Assembly: GCF_010820665.1 (NCBI RefSeq)
Contig: NZ_JAAIKC010000001.1
Span: 496,001 to 560,000, forward strand
DNA length: 64,000 nt
DNA from: Paenibacillus sp. SYP-B3998
Lineage (GTDB): Bacteria > Bacillota > Bacilli > Paenibacillales > NBRC-103111
Direction of reading: 5' to 3'
Position 1 is the stretch's first letter. Each line of letters opens with the position of its first letter. This document shows positions 1 through 7,460 of this stretch, piece by piece. The notes under the pieces were generated by a model. It made no database searches. It was not told the origin of the DNA and was given only the letters and a program-made list of their open reading frames with translations. The position numbers and the translations under genes were made by a program.

Positions 1-190
1 CCATACAGGCATTGCGCTGCTGGGTTCTGCTCTCGTAGAGGAGGAGTTAAGAAAAGGAACGTTGGCCGAAATCCACCGTTTTTCTGGTAAAATCCAAACC
101 TCTATGGTGATTCTAAAAAAACGTACGGAGGAGAAAAATATTGATTCGTTTGCCGAGATTGTGAAACGAATTTGGCTGGAGTGCAGCTAA
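1..190 (+). CDS. LysR-family transcriptional regulator, C-terminal fragment (runs in from outside the window)
   Basis: The open frame from base 2 to the TAA at 188-190 gives about 62 residues beginning HTGIALLGSALVEEELRKG. The pattern 'GIALLpsaLVeeEL..G.L' is typical of the end of the LysR substrate-binding domain, where the last strand and helix of the effector domain lie. The N-terminal winged helix and the start codon are outside the window, so the target and effector cannot be told. The IS3 remnant begins about 70 bases after the stop. Confidence 0.6.
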   Translation, partial: HTGIALLGSALVEEELRKGTLAEIHRFSGKIQTSMVILKKRTEEKNIDSFAEIVKRIWLECS

Positions 191-259
191 TTAAGGACAT
201 GCTCCGACGATGAATCGCGTTATTTTCATATAATTGCCCAAAGAAGCTCACTTTACACT

Positions 260-318
260 GGTACCCATAGTCTGGACACTTTGAAAAAGTGTTCAGACTA
301 TGGGTACCTTTTTTTGTA
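260..318 (+). terminator. Long hairpin followed by a T run
   Basis: The arms GGTACCCATAGTCTG and CAGACTATGGGTACC continue inward as ACACTTT and AAAGTGT, giving a stem of about 22 bp with one mismatch and a 3-base loop, followed by seven Ts. It can end transcription from the LysR gene and protect the IS gene from read-through. Its left arm overlaps the IS terminal repeat, so it may also be part of the IS end structure. Confidence 0.7.
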
Positions 319-348
319 TACTGAGTAAGCCCCGGAGGGGATTACATC

Positions 349-729
349 ATGTCTAAGAAAATCTTTAGCGAAAAAGAACGAAAGCATTTATCAACGAATA
401 AATACGTTGTCAAGGCAAGCACGAAATCAATAATCTATGCCGATGAATTTAAGCGGTTGTTTATCGACCTTTACATGTCAGGAAAGACTCCTAAAGAAAT
501 CTTTGAAGCTAATGGATTTGATGTCAGCGTAATTGGAATGAAGCGAGTTGAACAAAGCGCAAACCGTTGGAAGAAAGCATACGGAAAAGACGGAATCATT
601 GGACTAGCCGACTCCCGCAAGGAAGCTTCTGGACGTCCCCTGAAGCGTGAACTAACGCAGGATGAAGTGATTGCAAGACAGGAAGCAAGAATGAGACTCC
701 TTGAGTCTCAGGGTGTAGAAAGAAAATAA
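349..729 (+). pseudogene. IS3-type transposase OrfA (helix-turn-helix), truncated by the inserted element
   Basis: The 126-residue product begins after a good ribosome site (GGAGGGG at 334-340). Residues 30-95 contain a helix-turn-helix of the type in IS3-family OrfA proteins (FIDLYMSGKTPKEIFEANGF), followed by the usual 'GRPLKRELTQDEVIARQEARMRLLESQ' stretch that normally leads into a coiled coil and the OrfB junction. Here the frame enters the terminal repeat of the inner element at about base 712 and stops after GVERK. The coiled coil and catalytic partner are missing, so it is best read as a broken transposase gene. Confidence 0.65.
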
Positions 730-802
730 AGTATTAGACTGGAAAATAAAGTTGTAGACTAAGAAAATAAAGATGTAGACCAGGAAAATAAAGTCTTAGA
801 CT
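712..802 (+). repeat. Left transposon end: four abutting 19-base direct repeats
   Basis: Copies start at 722, 742, 763 and 784 and share GAAAATAAAG, three variable bases, then TAGAC(T). The period is 20-21 bases with no spacer, which suits binding by a transposase on one face of the helix. The outermost copy is preceded by GGTGT, which is also found at the other end. Confidence 0.75.
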
Positions 803-809
803 ATCGATG

Positions 810-1017
810 CATCATTAACCGAGGGACGGGCAGATTTGTTTAAAACCAGCGAGACTGAGCAATTGCCAGAGGTTGCTCTTTTGGCGAACCGAAGAGTGTG
901 GCTGATCAGGAAACTATCTGCGCTTGGAAAGTAGTGTTAGCTGTTGGGTAAAGTAAAATTCCGCAAAAAATATCAAAACAGAGCGTTCCATCTGTCGTAA
1001 AGTGAGTATATCGATAT
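810..1017 (+). other. Sequence between the transposon end and the AraC gene
   Basis: No full gene is seen. A short open stretch ending TAG at about 930-935 reads DLFKTSETEQLPEVALLANR and on to RKLSALGK. It could be the tail of a lost gene, but nothing recognisable is left. The promoter for the AraC gene should lie here; no confident -35/-10 pair was picked. Confidence 0.3.
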
Positions 1018-1029
1018 GGAGGCATTAAA

Positions 1030-1905
1030 GTGAACTATAAGGATTTGGTAATTAAGGCCATTGCCTATATTGAGGATCATCTGACCGATGAAAGCTTAAG
1101 CACCAAGGTTACGGAGGCTGCGGGCTATTCGCCGTACCATTTTCACCGGATCTTCCTATCGGTTACGAGAAACTCCGTCTCGGAGTACATACGCAAGCGG
1201 AGATTGACGCAAGCAGCATACGATTTATTTTATACCAACCAAAGGATCATAGATATTGCCATCCTGTACCGGTTCGAGTCTCAGGAATCCTTCGCCCGAG
1301 CCTTTTGGAAAATGTTCTCCATCTCGCCTGGACAATTTCGCAAGCAAAGGGACATGAAGGACACGCTGTTCCGGGCAATGGAGAAGCTTCCTTTGGATGA
1401 AGTGGGGCTACAGCATTTGAATAAGAGCGTCTCCCTCGTGCCAGCTTTTGTCTGCCTGAATAAGCTGCATCTGGTCGGCATGTCGATACCGGGTGTCAAT
1501 TCGGACGAGGTCGGAAAGCTATGGCGGAGCTTTAGGCAGCGTTTGTTTGAAATTGAGCGAAAGCCGGATACGGAAGACATATTTTATGCGGTCATTGAAC
1601 TTACAGGTAGGCAATGGGAAGTCACTTATATCGCTTGTGTCGAGGTAGCCAGCGAGGAGAGTGTAGTTCCCTTGGGAATGGTCGCTAAGCTGCTCCCAGT
1701 GGTGACTTATGCGGTTTTTACTCATAAGGGGACAGTATCGAGACTCAACGATACGTTCCAGTACATTTATGAAACGTGGTTACCCCAGTCAGGCAGCGTT
1801 CGTACGAATTACCCGGAGTTTGTGCGTTACGACCATCGATATCTAGGACCGATGAACGAGGATTCGGTATTAGACATATATATTCCCGTTGGCTCGCCAT
1901 ATTAG
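1030..1905 (+). CDS. AraC-family regulator with GyrI-like effector-binding domain
   Basis: The 291-residue protein starts with GTG after GGAGG at 1019-1023. Residues 8-105 form the double helix-turn-helix of the AraC/Rob/SoxS type (ESLSTKVTEAAGYSPYHFHRIF and SQESFARAFWKMFSISPGQFR). Residues 130-290 resemble the GyrI-like/Bacterial_transcription_activator effector domain that binds small hydrophobic ligands. It lies 33 bases before the hydrolase gene, reads the same way and probably forms an operon with it, so the hydrolase or its substrate is the likely regulated function. Both are cargo of the inner mobile element. The effector is unknown. Confidence 0.85.
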   Translation: MNYKDLVIKAIAYIEDHLTDESLSTKVTEAAGYSPYHFHRIFLSVTRNSVSEYIRKRRLTQAAYDLFYTNQRIIDIAILYRFESQESFARAFWKMFSISPGQFRKQRDMKDTLFRAMEKLPLDEVGLQHLNKSVSLVPAFVCLNKLHLVGMSIPGVNSDEVGKLWRSFRQRLFEIERKPDTEDIFYAVIELTGRQWEVTYIACVEVASEESVVPLGMVAKLLPVVTYAVFTHKGTVSRLNDTFQYIYETWLPQSGSVRTNYPEFVRYDHRYLGPMNEDSVLDIYIPVGSPY

Positions 1906-1938
1906 GAGCATGTAGCTCAAGGAGAGGAAGAGATCAAG

Positions 1939-2829
1939 ATGAACAAAATAGAAGACATTGTTGAAGTATATGCAGGTTGCTGCGAGGTACAAATTACCGA
2001 CAACGCATTGAGGGTGACCGTTCCCATGATCGTGATGTATCCGACAGATGCACCGGAACAGACTGATAGGATAGGGCCGTACTCGTTGGAGGTGGCCAGA
2101 GACGCAGCGCCGCTGGATGGAAAATTTAGGCTAGTGCTCATTTCACACGGTACAGGCGGTTCACCGCATGTGTACCGGTCGCTCGCTCGGCATTTGGCGC
2201 GCAGCGGCTTTATCGTTGGCCTGCTCGAACATCCATTCAATAACCGCAACGATAATAGTTTGGTAGGTACTGTCCAAAACCTCACCTATCGCCCCCGGCA
2301 CCTTCGCATGGCAGCCGACTGGTTTTTTGAAGATGAGAGGTTTAAGGGGCTTCTCCAGCCGGGAGGCCATTCGGTCATCGGGCATTCCATGGGGGGCTAC
2401 ACCGCGCTTGCAGCAGCTGGCGGCATCCCGACCTCCTTCCCTAATGAGAGCCCGGATGGGAAGCCGCAGCAGATCGATGTCCCTCATGATTCACGCATCC
2501 GGTCCCTGATTTTGCTAGCCCCGGCGTCCGTTTGGTTCCGTAATGAGGGAGCATTAAGCAACGTTCGGCTCCCCATTCTCATGTTGGATGCCGAGCGAGA
2601 CCCTTACACACCTCCTTTTCACGCGCAGATCATCATGAATAGTGTTGCTGAACCGCAAATGATTCGCTATCGGACGGTGGAGAATGCCGGACATTATTCC
2701 TTCCTGACTCCTTTCCCAGCTGAGATGATTTCACCAGCCTTTCCCCCCTCGCAAGACCCGCCCGGCTTTGATCGCGTGCAATTTCACGAAACGCTGAAGG
2801 CTGAAGTAGTAGAGTTTCTGTTGACTTAA
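1939..2829 (+). CDS. Alpha/beta hydrolase, dienelactone-hydrolase/PAF-acetylhydrolase-like
   Basis: The protein has 296 residues with a ribosome site GGAGAGGAAGAG upstream. The fold is shown by the oxyanion strand VLISHGTGGS (about residue 66-75), the nucleophile elbow GHSMGGY with Ser150, the acid strand ILMLDAERDPYTPP and the late histidine in ENAGHYSFL. It has no signal peptide and so is probably cytoplasmic. The HGTGGS motif after the second strand is common in hydrolases of the PAF-acetylhydrolase/dienelactone group. The substrate cannot be told from sequence. It is likely co-transcribed with the AraC-type regulator as transposon cargo. Confidence 0.8.
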   Translation: MNKIEDIVEVYAGCCEVQITDNALRVTVPMIVMYPTDAPEQTDRIGPYSLEVARDAAPLDGKFRLVLISHGTGGSPHVYRSLARHLARSGFIVGLLEHPFNNRNDNSLVGTVQNLTYRPRHLRMAADWFFEDERFKGLLQPGGHSVIGHSMGGYTALAAAGGIPTSFPNESPDGKPQQIDVPHDSRIRSLILLAPASVWFRNEGALSNVRLPILMLDAERDPYTPPFHAQIIMNSVAEPQMIRYRTVENAGHYSFLTPFPAEMISPAFPPSQDPPGFDRVQFHETLKAEVVEFLLT

Positions 2830-2942
2830 CATTAGGAACAATCACTTTCCGTCGAAATCAAATGTTAACTAAGAGTTCGATTAACTAATCGTTACGCTAA
2901 CTGGGGAATGTTAGTTCAATAACAGGCTGAAACAGCAGCGGC

Positions 2943-3093
2943 AGTCTAAGACTTTATTTTCACGTCTTAGTCCGCCGCTGCTTACTTTATTGGAACAGTC
3001 TAAAACTTATTTTGCGAAGGCTGCCAAATTAATAATTGAAAAACCACATTAGATCAACAACTCCAGTCTAGAACTTTATTTTCAACGAACACC
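2943..3093 (-). repeat. Right transposon end: three dispersed inverted copies of the 19-base repeat
   Basis: Copies at 2943-2961, 2996-3014 and 3065-3083 read AGTCTA..ACTTTATTTTC, the complement of the left-end units. The middle copy is the least conserved (AGTCTAAAACTTATTTTGC). The outermost is followed by the ACACC that mirrors GGTGT at the left end. Confidence 0.75.
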
Positions 3094-3134
3094 TAAACCA
3101 CTCTTTTTTTCAAGTGTCCTTGACAGAGGGTCCA

Positions 3135-3290
3135 GATCACTTAGCGAGCTTTTTCTTTAGTTTTTTTGTTTGCTGATTTTCGTGTCGGATCATTTAGATA
3201 CATTTTGTTTACAACTTAGAGAAGTTTTATTAACATCTTTGTTTAAAAATAAAAGGTGGATGTGGGAAGAAGCAAATCTAAATAAACAGG
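3135..3290. other. Intergenic stretch after the IS remnant
   Basis: This AT-rich stretch lies between the right IS end and the lipoprotein gene. No gene is seen. It must hold the promoter of the lipoprotein gene, but no clear consensus pair stands out. Confidence 0.3.
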
Positions 3291-3308
3291 ATGAGGAGAG
3301 ATGAAAAG

Positions 3309-3881
3309 ATGAAAAAAGCATTGATGATGATGACAGGTGCAGCGTTACTATTAACAGCTGTAGCTTGCAGTAATGGGAATGAGAAGGTTAGTGGGAATAA
3401 AGAGCTTCAAATGGATAAAAGAGCAGGTGAAAACATTTCGCAGCCGAAAGACAGCTCTTCTCAAAGTAGCACAACGCCAAAGGAAAGTGAACCAGTGACA
3501 AACATGCAATCGTCAACTGAGCCTACATCTAAAACGGATGCTACAGCGACGACGGGAAGTGTATTGTCTACGGATGTAGGGGCAGGAAGCGAGCCAACGG
3601 CGGGTGCAAGGGTGCCAAAGGGAAGTGAGTCAATGACGGTTGTAAGTGCGCCAACAGCGGCTGTAAGGGTATCAAAGGGAAGTGAGCCAACGGCGGCTGT
3701 AAGGTCGAAAGCGGGAAGTGAGCCAACGGCGGTTGTAAGGCCGAAAGCGGGAAGTGAGCCATCGGCGGAAACGAAACCGTCAGAAGGAGTCCAGCGCTCA
3801 ACAACTACCGAAGCTCCGAAAGCTGTTGAGCTGCCAGCAAGTGAAGCTCCGAATGCACAAGCCCAACCTTCTCCACAGTAA
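3309..3881 (+). CDS. Low-complexity lipoprotein with GSEPTA-type tandem repeats
   Basis: The start is set at ATG 3309 because GAGGAGAG at 3293-3300 is spaced correctly. An upstream in-frame ATG at 3291 has no such site. The 190-residue product opens with a lipoprotein signal (MKKALMMMTGAALLLTAVAC), so it should be lipidated on Cys20 and held on the outer face of the membrane. The rest is Ser/Thr/Glu/Pro/Ala-rich. Between about 3590 and 3780 the DNA repeats a unit of about 36-39 bases encoding GSEPTA-VR-K-like blocks. There is no recognisable domain; a flexible wall-spanning or signalling tether is possible. It lies upstream of the two-component system. Confidence 0.7.
   Translation: MKKALMMMTGAALLLTAVACSNGNEKVSGNKELQMDKRAGENISQPKDSSSQSSTTPKESEPVTNMQSSTEPTSKTDATATTGSVLSTDVGAGSEPTAGARVPKGSESMTVVSAPTAAVRVSKGSEPTAAVRSKAGSEPTAVVRPKAGSEPSAETKPSEGVQRSTTTEAPKAVELPASEAPNAQAQPSPQ
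3590..3775 (+). repeat. In-frame minisatellite inside the lipoprotein gene
   Basis: GGAAGTGAGCCAACGGCGG and close variants recur at about 3588, 3679, 3715 and 3751, with a decayed copy at about 3621. The last three full copies are 36 bases apart. The unit length is a multiple of three, so gain or loss of units keeps the frame. Confidence 0.75.
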
Positions 3882-3980
3882 AAGTTCGGCTTCCTCTCGC
3901 ATTTGAGCCTGAAAGTAAGTATGATATGATAACTTCAACGTTGTCTTATGGTTAGTTGTGGTGAGGATGGAGTGGAAATT

Positions 3981-4676
3981 GTGGAGCGTGCAAAAATTCT
4001 TATAGTTGAAGATGAAATTGCCATATCCGATTTGCTTTCTTATAGTTTAAATAAAGAAGGTTTTCAAACAATGACCGCCAATACGGGGGCAGAAGGTTTA
4101 AGAGGGGTTGAGCAGTTTCAACCGGATTTGCTCTTGCTTGACTGGATGCTTCCCGATATAAGTGGACTTGAAGTTTGCAAAAAAGTAACGGCAACCCATA
4201 ATCTGCCCATTATTATGATTACTGCCAAATCTGATATCACAGATAAAATCGTAGGTTTGGAGTTCGGTGCGGACGATTATATGACCAAACCCTTCGATGT
4301 AAGAGAGGTTGCCGCTAGAATACGCACCGTTCTTAGGAGATTGGCCCAAGGGAGTCAACCTATAGAGGAATCAGGACCTAGTGTCCTACAATTTAAAAAC
4401 ATAGCTATTATTGTTGAGGAAAGGCAAGTCAAAAAAGATGGGGATATTATCGAGCTTACGCCCAAAGAATTCGATCTGCTCATGAAGTTCTATCAATATA
4501 GAGGGAAGATTTTTTCCAGAACAGAATTATTGGATTTCGTTTGGGGATACGAGTATGCCGGTGATACTCGAACCGTCGACATTCACATCCAACGCTTGCG
4601 TAAGAAGCTTGATTTGAATGACATCATTGCAACCGTATTTGGCGTTGGTTATAAATTTGAAAAAAGGTTTGGATGA
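3981..4676 (+). CDS. OmpR/PhoB-family response regulator
   Basis: GTG 3981 is preferred: GGAG at 3969-3972 is spaced 8 bases away and the product then begins MERAKILIVEDE, the usual receiver start. An upstream ATG at 3948 would add 11 unlikely residues. The receiver domain has the acidic pair ED, the phospho-acceptor Asp54 in LLLLDWMLPD, and the Thr/Lys switch (ITAKS, TKPF). The C-terminal winged helix has LTPKEFDLLMKF and the 'VDIHIQRLRKKL' recognition helix. The gene overlaps the next one by four bases (ATGA), so kinase and regulator are made together. The target genes are unknown, and the neighbouring lipoproteins are candidates. Confidence 0.9.
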   Translation: MERAKILIVEDEIAISDLLSYSLNKEGFQTMTANTGAEGLRGVEQFQPDLLLLDWMLPDISGLEVCKKVTATHNLPIIMITAKSDITDKIVGLEFGADDYMTKPFDVREVAARIRTVLRRLAQGSQPIEESGPSVLQFKNIAIIVEERQVKKDGDIIELTPKEFDLLMKFYQYRGKIFSRTELLDFVWGYEYAGDTRTVDIHIQRLRKKLDLNDIIATVFGVGYKFEKRFG

Positions 4677-6145
4677 ATGGCATGGCCCCGACAATAAAAG
4701 TTAAGTTTCTAGTTGGTTTTTTTCTAATTTTTTCCATATCTCTATTGCTAATGAATCATTTTGTAGTTCGCATCATCGAAACGAGTCATGAGAAAGTTAT
4801 CACACAGGACTTGATCAGTATTAAGAAAAATAGCAATATTTACGTCAAGCAAGCTTTTCTGATCAATCATTTTACGCATGATGAAATGTATTTTCAACAA
4901 ATTTCCCGGGAAATGGTAGATGACCTGCAACGCGTCACATCCGGTGAAAGTAGCGCCTATACCATAACCGGGGAGTTATTATACGCTTCTAATAAGAGTA
5001 AGTTCTCAGGAGTAGACGATGATGATCTTAAACATGCGATAAACGGGAAAACAGCTTATACGATTCACTATACGAACAGCACCGCGCAAGTATATTATTC
5101 GTATCCTGTCGTTATCGACGGTAAAAAGGTTGGCATATTGCGATTCGTCAAAGATTTCTCTTTTCTGTATGAACAGAGCAAACATATGCTGGATGTTATA
5201 TTTTATTTGACAAGCGGAATTTTTGCGGCAGCATTTTTATTCTCTTATATCTTATCCAGAAATATCACGATTCCGATTATTAAGCTGAGCAAAATTTCTA
5301 CAGAGGTTACAAATGGAAACCTGGATATTCGCATTTCGATCAAAAGAAAAGATGAAATTGGCCGGCTTGCCAGTAACTTTAGTCAAATGATTGATAAAAT
5401 TAAACTGCAAATTAATCGAATTGAAAAAGACAGAGATCGTTTGATCGATCTGAATCATCATCGCAAACAATTTTTTGATAACGTTACACATGAATTGAAA
5501 ACACCACTGACATCTATTTTGGGCTATGCGCAAATGATCAAAGAAAACAGATGGACGGACGAGGCTTTTTTTGATAAAGGTATGAACCATATTGTTAACG
5601 AAAGTCAAAGACTTCATCAAATGGTCGTTAGTCTTTTGGAATTGTCCAAAGAAACCTCCACCGAAGAAGCATTGGAAGCCATTGAATTAGGTCGTCTTTT
5701 GCAGGACGTATGCGAAGGCATGACGTTTAAAGCGATTAGATACAAGAAAACCATTGTAAACAATATTCAAGAAGGGCTCTTTGTTCAGGGAAGTGCGAAT
5801 AAGCTAAGGCAGCTGTTCATTAACGTGATCGATAATGCGATTAAATATGGATATCCCCATACCTATATAAGTGTCACGGCATTGCTTGTAAAAGAAACCA
5901 TTCAAATCTCGATTATGAATAAAGGGGAAGAAATAAGCTCGGAGGATGTGGCCAGCTTCTTTGATCCGTGCTATCGATCTGAAAAGAGGAAAGTAATAGA
6001 AGCAGGAAGCCGCGGCTTAGGATTAACGATTTGCAAAGCCATTGTTGAGGACCACGGGGGTCAGATTTCAATGACGTGTTCGAACGAAGAAATCTGCGTA
6101 AGTATGCAAATACCTTATTTGCAAGCAAAGAGGGAACAGGGATGA
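4673..6145 (+). CDS. Membrane sensor histidine kinase (HAMP-HisKA-HATPase)
   Basis: The protein has 490 residues. Transmembrane segments lie at about residues 12-32 and 175-197 and enclose an extracellular sensor domain of about 140 residues (PDC/CHASE-like, not identified further). A HAMP linker (ITIPIIKLSKISTEVTNGNL) follows, then the HisKA dimerisation helix with His273 in THELKTPLTS, then the ATPase with N box (NVIDNAIKYG), a weak G1 box and GSRGLGLTICKAIVEDHGG as G2. It overlaps the regulator gene by four bases upstream and the next lipoprotein gene by four bases downstream, making a three-gene operon. The signal is unknown. ATG 4682 is an alternative start. Confidence 0.9.
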   Translation: MNGMAPTIKVKFLVGFFLIFSISLLLMNHFVVRIIETSHEKVITQDLISIKKNSNIYVKQAFLINHFTHDEMYFQQISREMVDDLQRVTSGESSAYTITGELLYASNKSKFSGVDDDDLKHAINGKTAYTIHYTNSTAQVYYSYPVVIDGKKVGILRFVKDFSFLYEQSKHMLDVIFYLTSGIFAAAFLFSYILSRNITIPIIKLSKISTEVTNGNLDIRISIKRKDEIGRLASNFSQMIDKIKLQINRIEKDRDRLIDLNHHRKQFFDNVTHELKTPLTSILGYAQMIKENRWTDEAFFDKGMNHIVNESQRLHQMVVSLLELSKETSTEEALEAIELGRLLQDVCEGMTFKAIRYKKTIVNNIQEGLFVQGSANKLRQLFINVIDNAIKYGYPHTYISVTALLVKETIQISIMNKGEEISSEDVASFFDPCYRSEKRKVIEAGSRGLGLTICKAIVEDHGGQISMTCSNEEICVSMQIPYLQAKREQG

Positions 6146-7245
6146 GGAAACGAGCTGTGAGGTTGGGAGGACTGCTCCTAGTTGCTGTCATTGTCCTAGG
6201 CGGATGTATGAATCAGTTAAAATCCAAAACGATCATTGTTGACGACACGGAAGAAAATAAGAAGTCATCCGCAGTGAAAGCGGATTTTGAAGTGAATAAA
6301 ATATATAAAATTTCCGGTAATGAGAATATCCTTGGATGGTTAGATAACGATCATATCCTAGGCGATTCTGGAAGAAACGATCAGGAGCTGAGACTAGAAA
6401 GCATAGAATACCAATATAATTCTCGCCAGAAGCAAATGAGCGTGAATAAGGATATGGAGGCTGGAGACTTATCCCCAGATGGATTGCAGCTGTGTGTAGC
6501 TTCAAATGAGCATGAGAAACAAATCATAAAGCTAATTGGGTTAAAAGATCATAAGGAAACGCTCATTGGCGAGATTGGCAATGATCAGTTGAGGATGGGA
6601 GCAATCGTTTGGTCAAGTAGCAGCCGTTACATCTCCTTTGCAAAAAAGGATCGAAGTAAAACGGAAGCGAGAATCGTCGTTTACGATGTGAATCTCCATA
6701 GTTCGAAGGAGTATGTGTTCACTCAATTGAAGGGCGGGTTCGTTTCTTATGTCAAAGTTTCAGATGATGGGGAAAGTGCCCTTGCTGTTATCCTTCGAGA
6801 GGGTCAAGATGACATTATCACTGTTGGAGCTTTGAAAGAAAATGAATTTATTAGTCAGTACGAGCATGAAGCGAGACGTGATGGGAATTTTGATTTTATG
6901 AATAACGATCAAGTTGTATTTGTTGGGCAAAATGGCTCGTTAACGTTATATGACCGTCGAAATGAAACGGCAACTACCTTAGCGGAACAAGTAAGTACAT
7001 TTGGGCTTTCGAATGATCGGAAATACATCGCTTATTCCAAGGATCGTGAAAATATGTATGTGGCTAGCCTGCAGGGCAATCGTTTATTAAATGAACAGGT
7101 CTCTTATAAAGGCAGAAATTTCTATCAAATGTATTGGAGTCCTGATGCCAAGAAAATCTTAATCACGGGGATTAAAAGCTATGGTACTCGTCCTGGCGTC
7201 GTGAGTGCTCAGGAGAATGTGCCGTTGGTCATTGAATTTAAATGA
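6142..7245 (+). CDS. Lipoprotein with beta-propeller/TolB-like repeats, operon partner of the two-component system
   Basis: The start at ATG 6142 overlaps the kinase stop (ATGA) and follows GAGGGAACAGGG. The frame is open further upstream, but that part lies inside the kinase gene. The product has 367 residues with signal MRKRAVRLGGLLLVAVIVLGGC and lipobox VLGGC, so it is anchored by Cys22. The mature part holds repeated strands of the WD40/TolB-like type (LSPDGLQLCVASNE, WSSSSRYISFAKKD, LSNDRKYIAYSKD, WSPDAKKILITG). In Bacilli, lipoproteins fused to kinase operons this way often tune the sensor; that role is inferred only. Confidence 0.75.
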   Translation: MRKRAVRLGGLLLVAVIVLGGCMNQLKSKTIIVDDTEENKKSSAVKADFEVNKIYKISGNENILGWLDNDHILGDSGRNDQELRLESIEYQYNSRQKQMSVNKDMEAGDLSPDGLQLCVASNEHEKQIIKLIGLKDHKETLIGEIGNDQLRMGAIVWSSSSRYISFAKKDRSKTEARIVVYDVNLHSSKEYVFTQLKGGFVSYVKVSDDGESALAVILREGQDDIITVGALKENEFISQYEHEARRDGNFDFMNNDQVVFVGQNGSLTLYDRRNETATTLAEQVSTFGLSNDRKYIAYSKDRENMYVASLQGNRLLNEQVSYKGRNFYQMYWSPDAKKILITGIKSYGTRPGVVSAQENVPLVIEFK

Positions 7246-7460
7246 AGATGAACAACGGCAGCCAATTTTCATAATCAATATGATGATTTATGTAAATCCT
7301 TCTAGAGAAGAAGTCCGTTTACCGGCTAATTCATTAGAGGGATTTTTGTGGTTTTAAACATAATGTTTTTCAATTGTTACGATTGGATAATTCAATGATT
7401 TCAAAGGAAATTACTGTGTTACAATGACCATAATACGGGAAATATGAAGGGGTGCAGCGG

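Larger units (their letters stand above)
712..3093. mobile_element. Transposase-less element with Tn7/Mu-like repeated ends carrying an AraC regulator and a hydrolase
   Basis: The outer ends match in inverted orientation: GGTGT, 5 bases, GAAAATAAAG, 3 bases, TAGACT at 712-740, and the exact complement pattern with the same spacing at 3065-3093. Inside the left end are three more GAAAATAAAG-type copies abutting at 20-21 base steps. Inside the right end are two more, spaced 53 and 69 bases apart. Four packed sites at one end and three dispersed sites at the other is the known arrangement of TnsB sites in Tn7, and the ends fit the TGT...ACA rule (714 and 3091). No transposase gene lies inside. 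The flanking 5-mers (CAGGG and CCTAA) are not a target duplication. Confidence 0.6.
259..3134. mobile_element. IS3-family element remnant with degenerate terminal inverted repeats, split by a second element
   Basis: The left end (259-288) and the complement of the right end (3104-3134) align with small gaps as TGG-ACCC-GTC-GGACACTT-GAAAAA. This matches ends known from IS3/IS150-type elements of Paenibacillus and Bacillus. The left end is followed by an OrfA-like helix-turn-helix gene. No OrfB (DDE transposase) remains, because bases 712-3093 belong to a different element. The family assignment is from memory of such ends and is moderately sure. Confidence 0.55.

Noticed and set aside
722..802. 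Four short direct repeats as a CRISPR array
   Set aside because: The units abut at 20-21 base steps with no spacers, and inverted copies occur at 2943-3083; they are transposon-end sites.
3568..3804. Minus-strand ORF of 78 codons over the lipoprotein repeats
   Set aside because: It exists only because the repeat unit lacks stops in that frame; it has no ribosome site and a repetitive, unprotein-like content.
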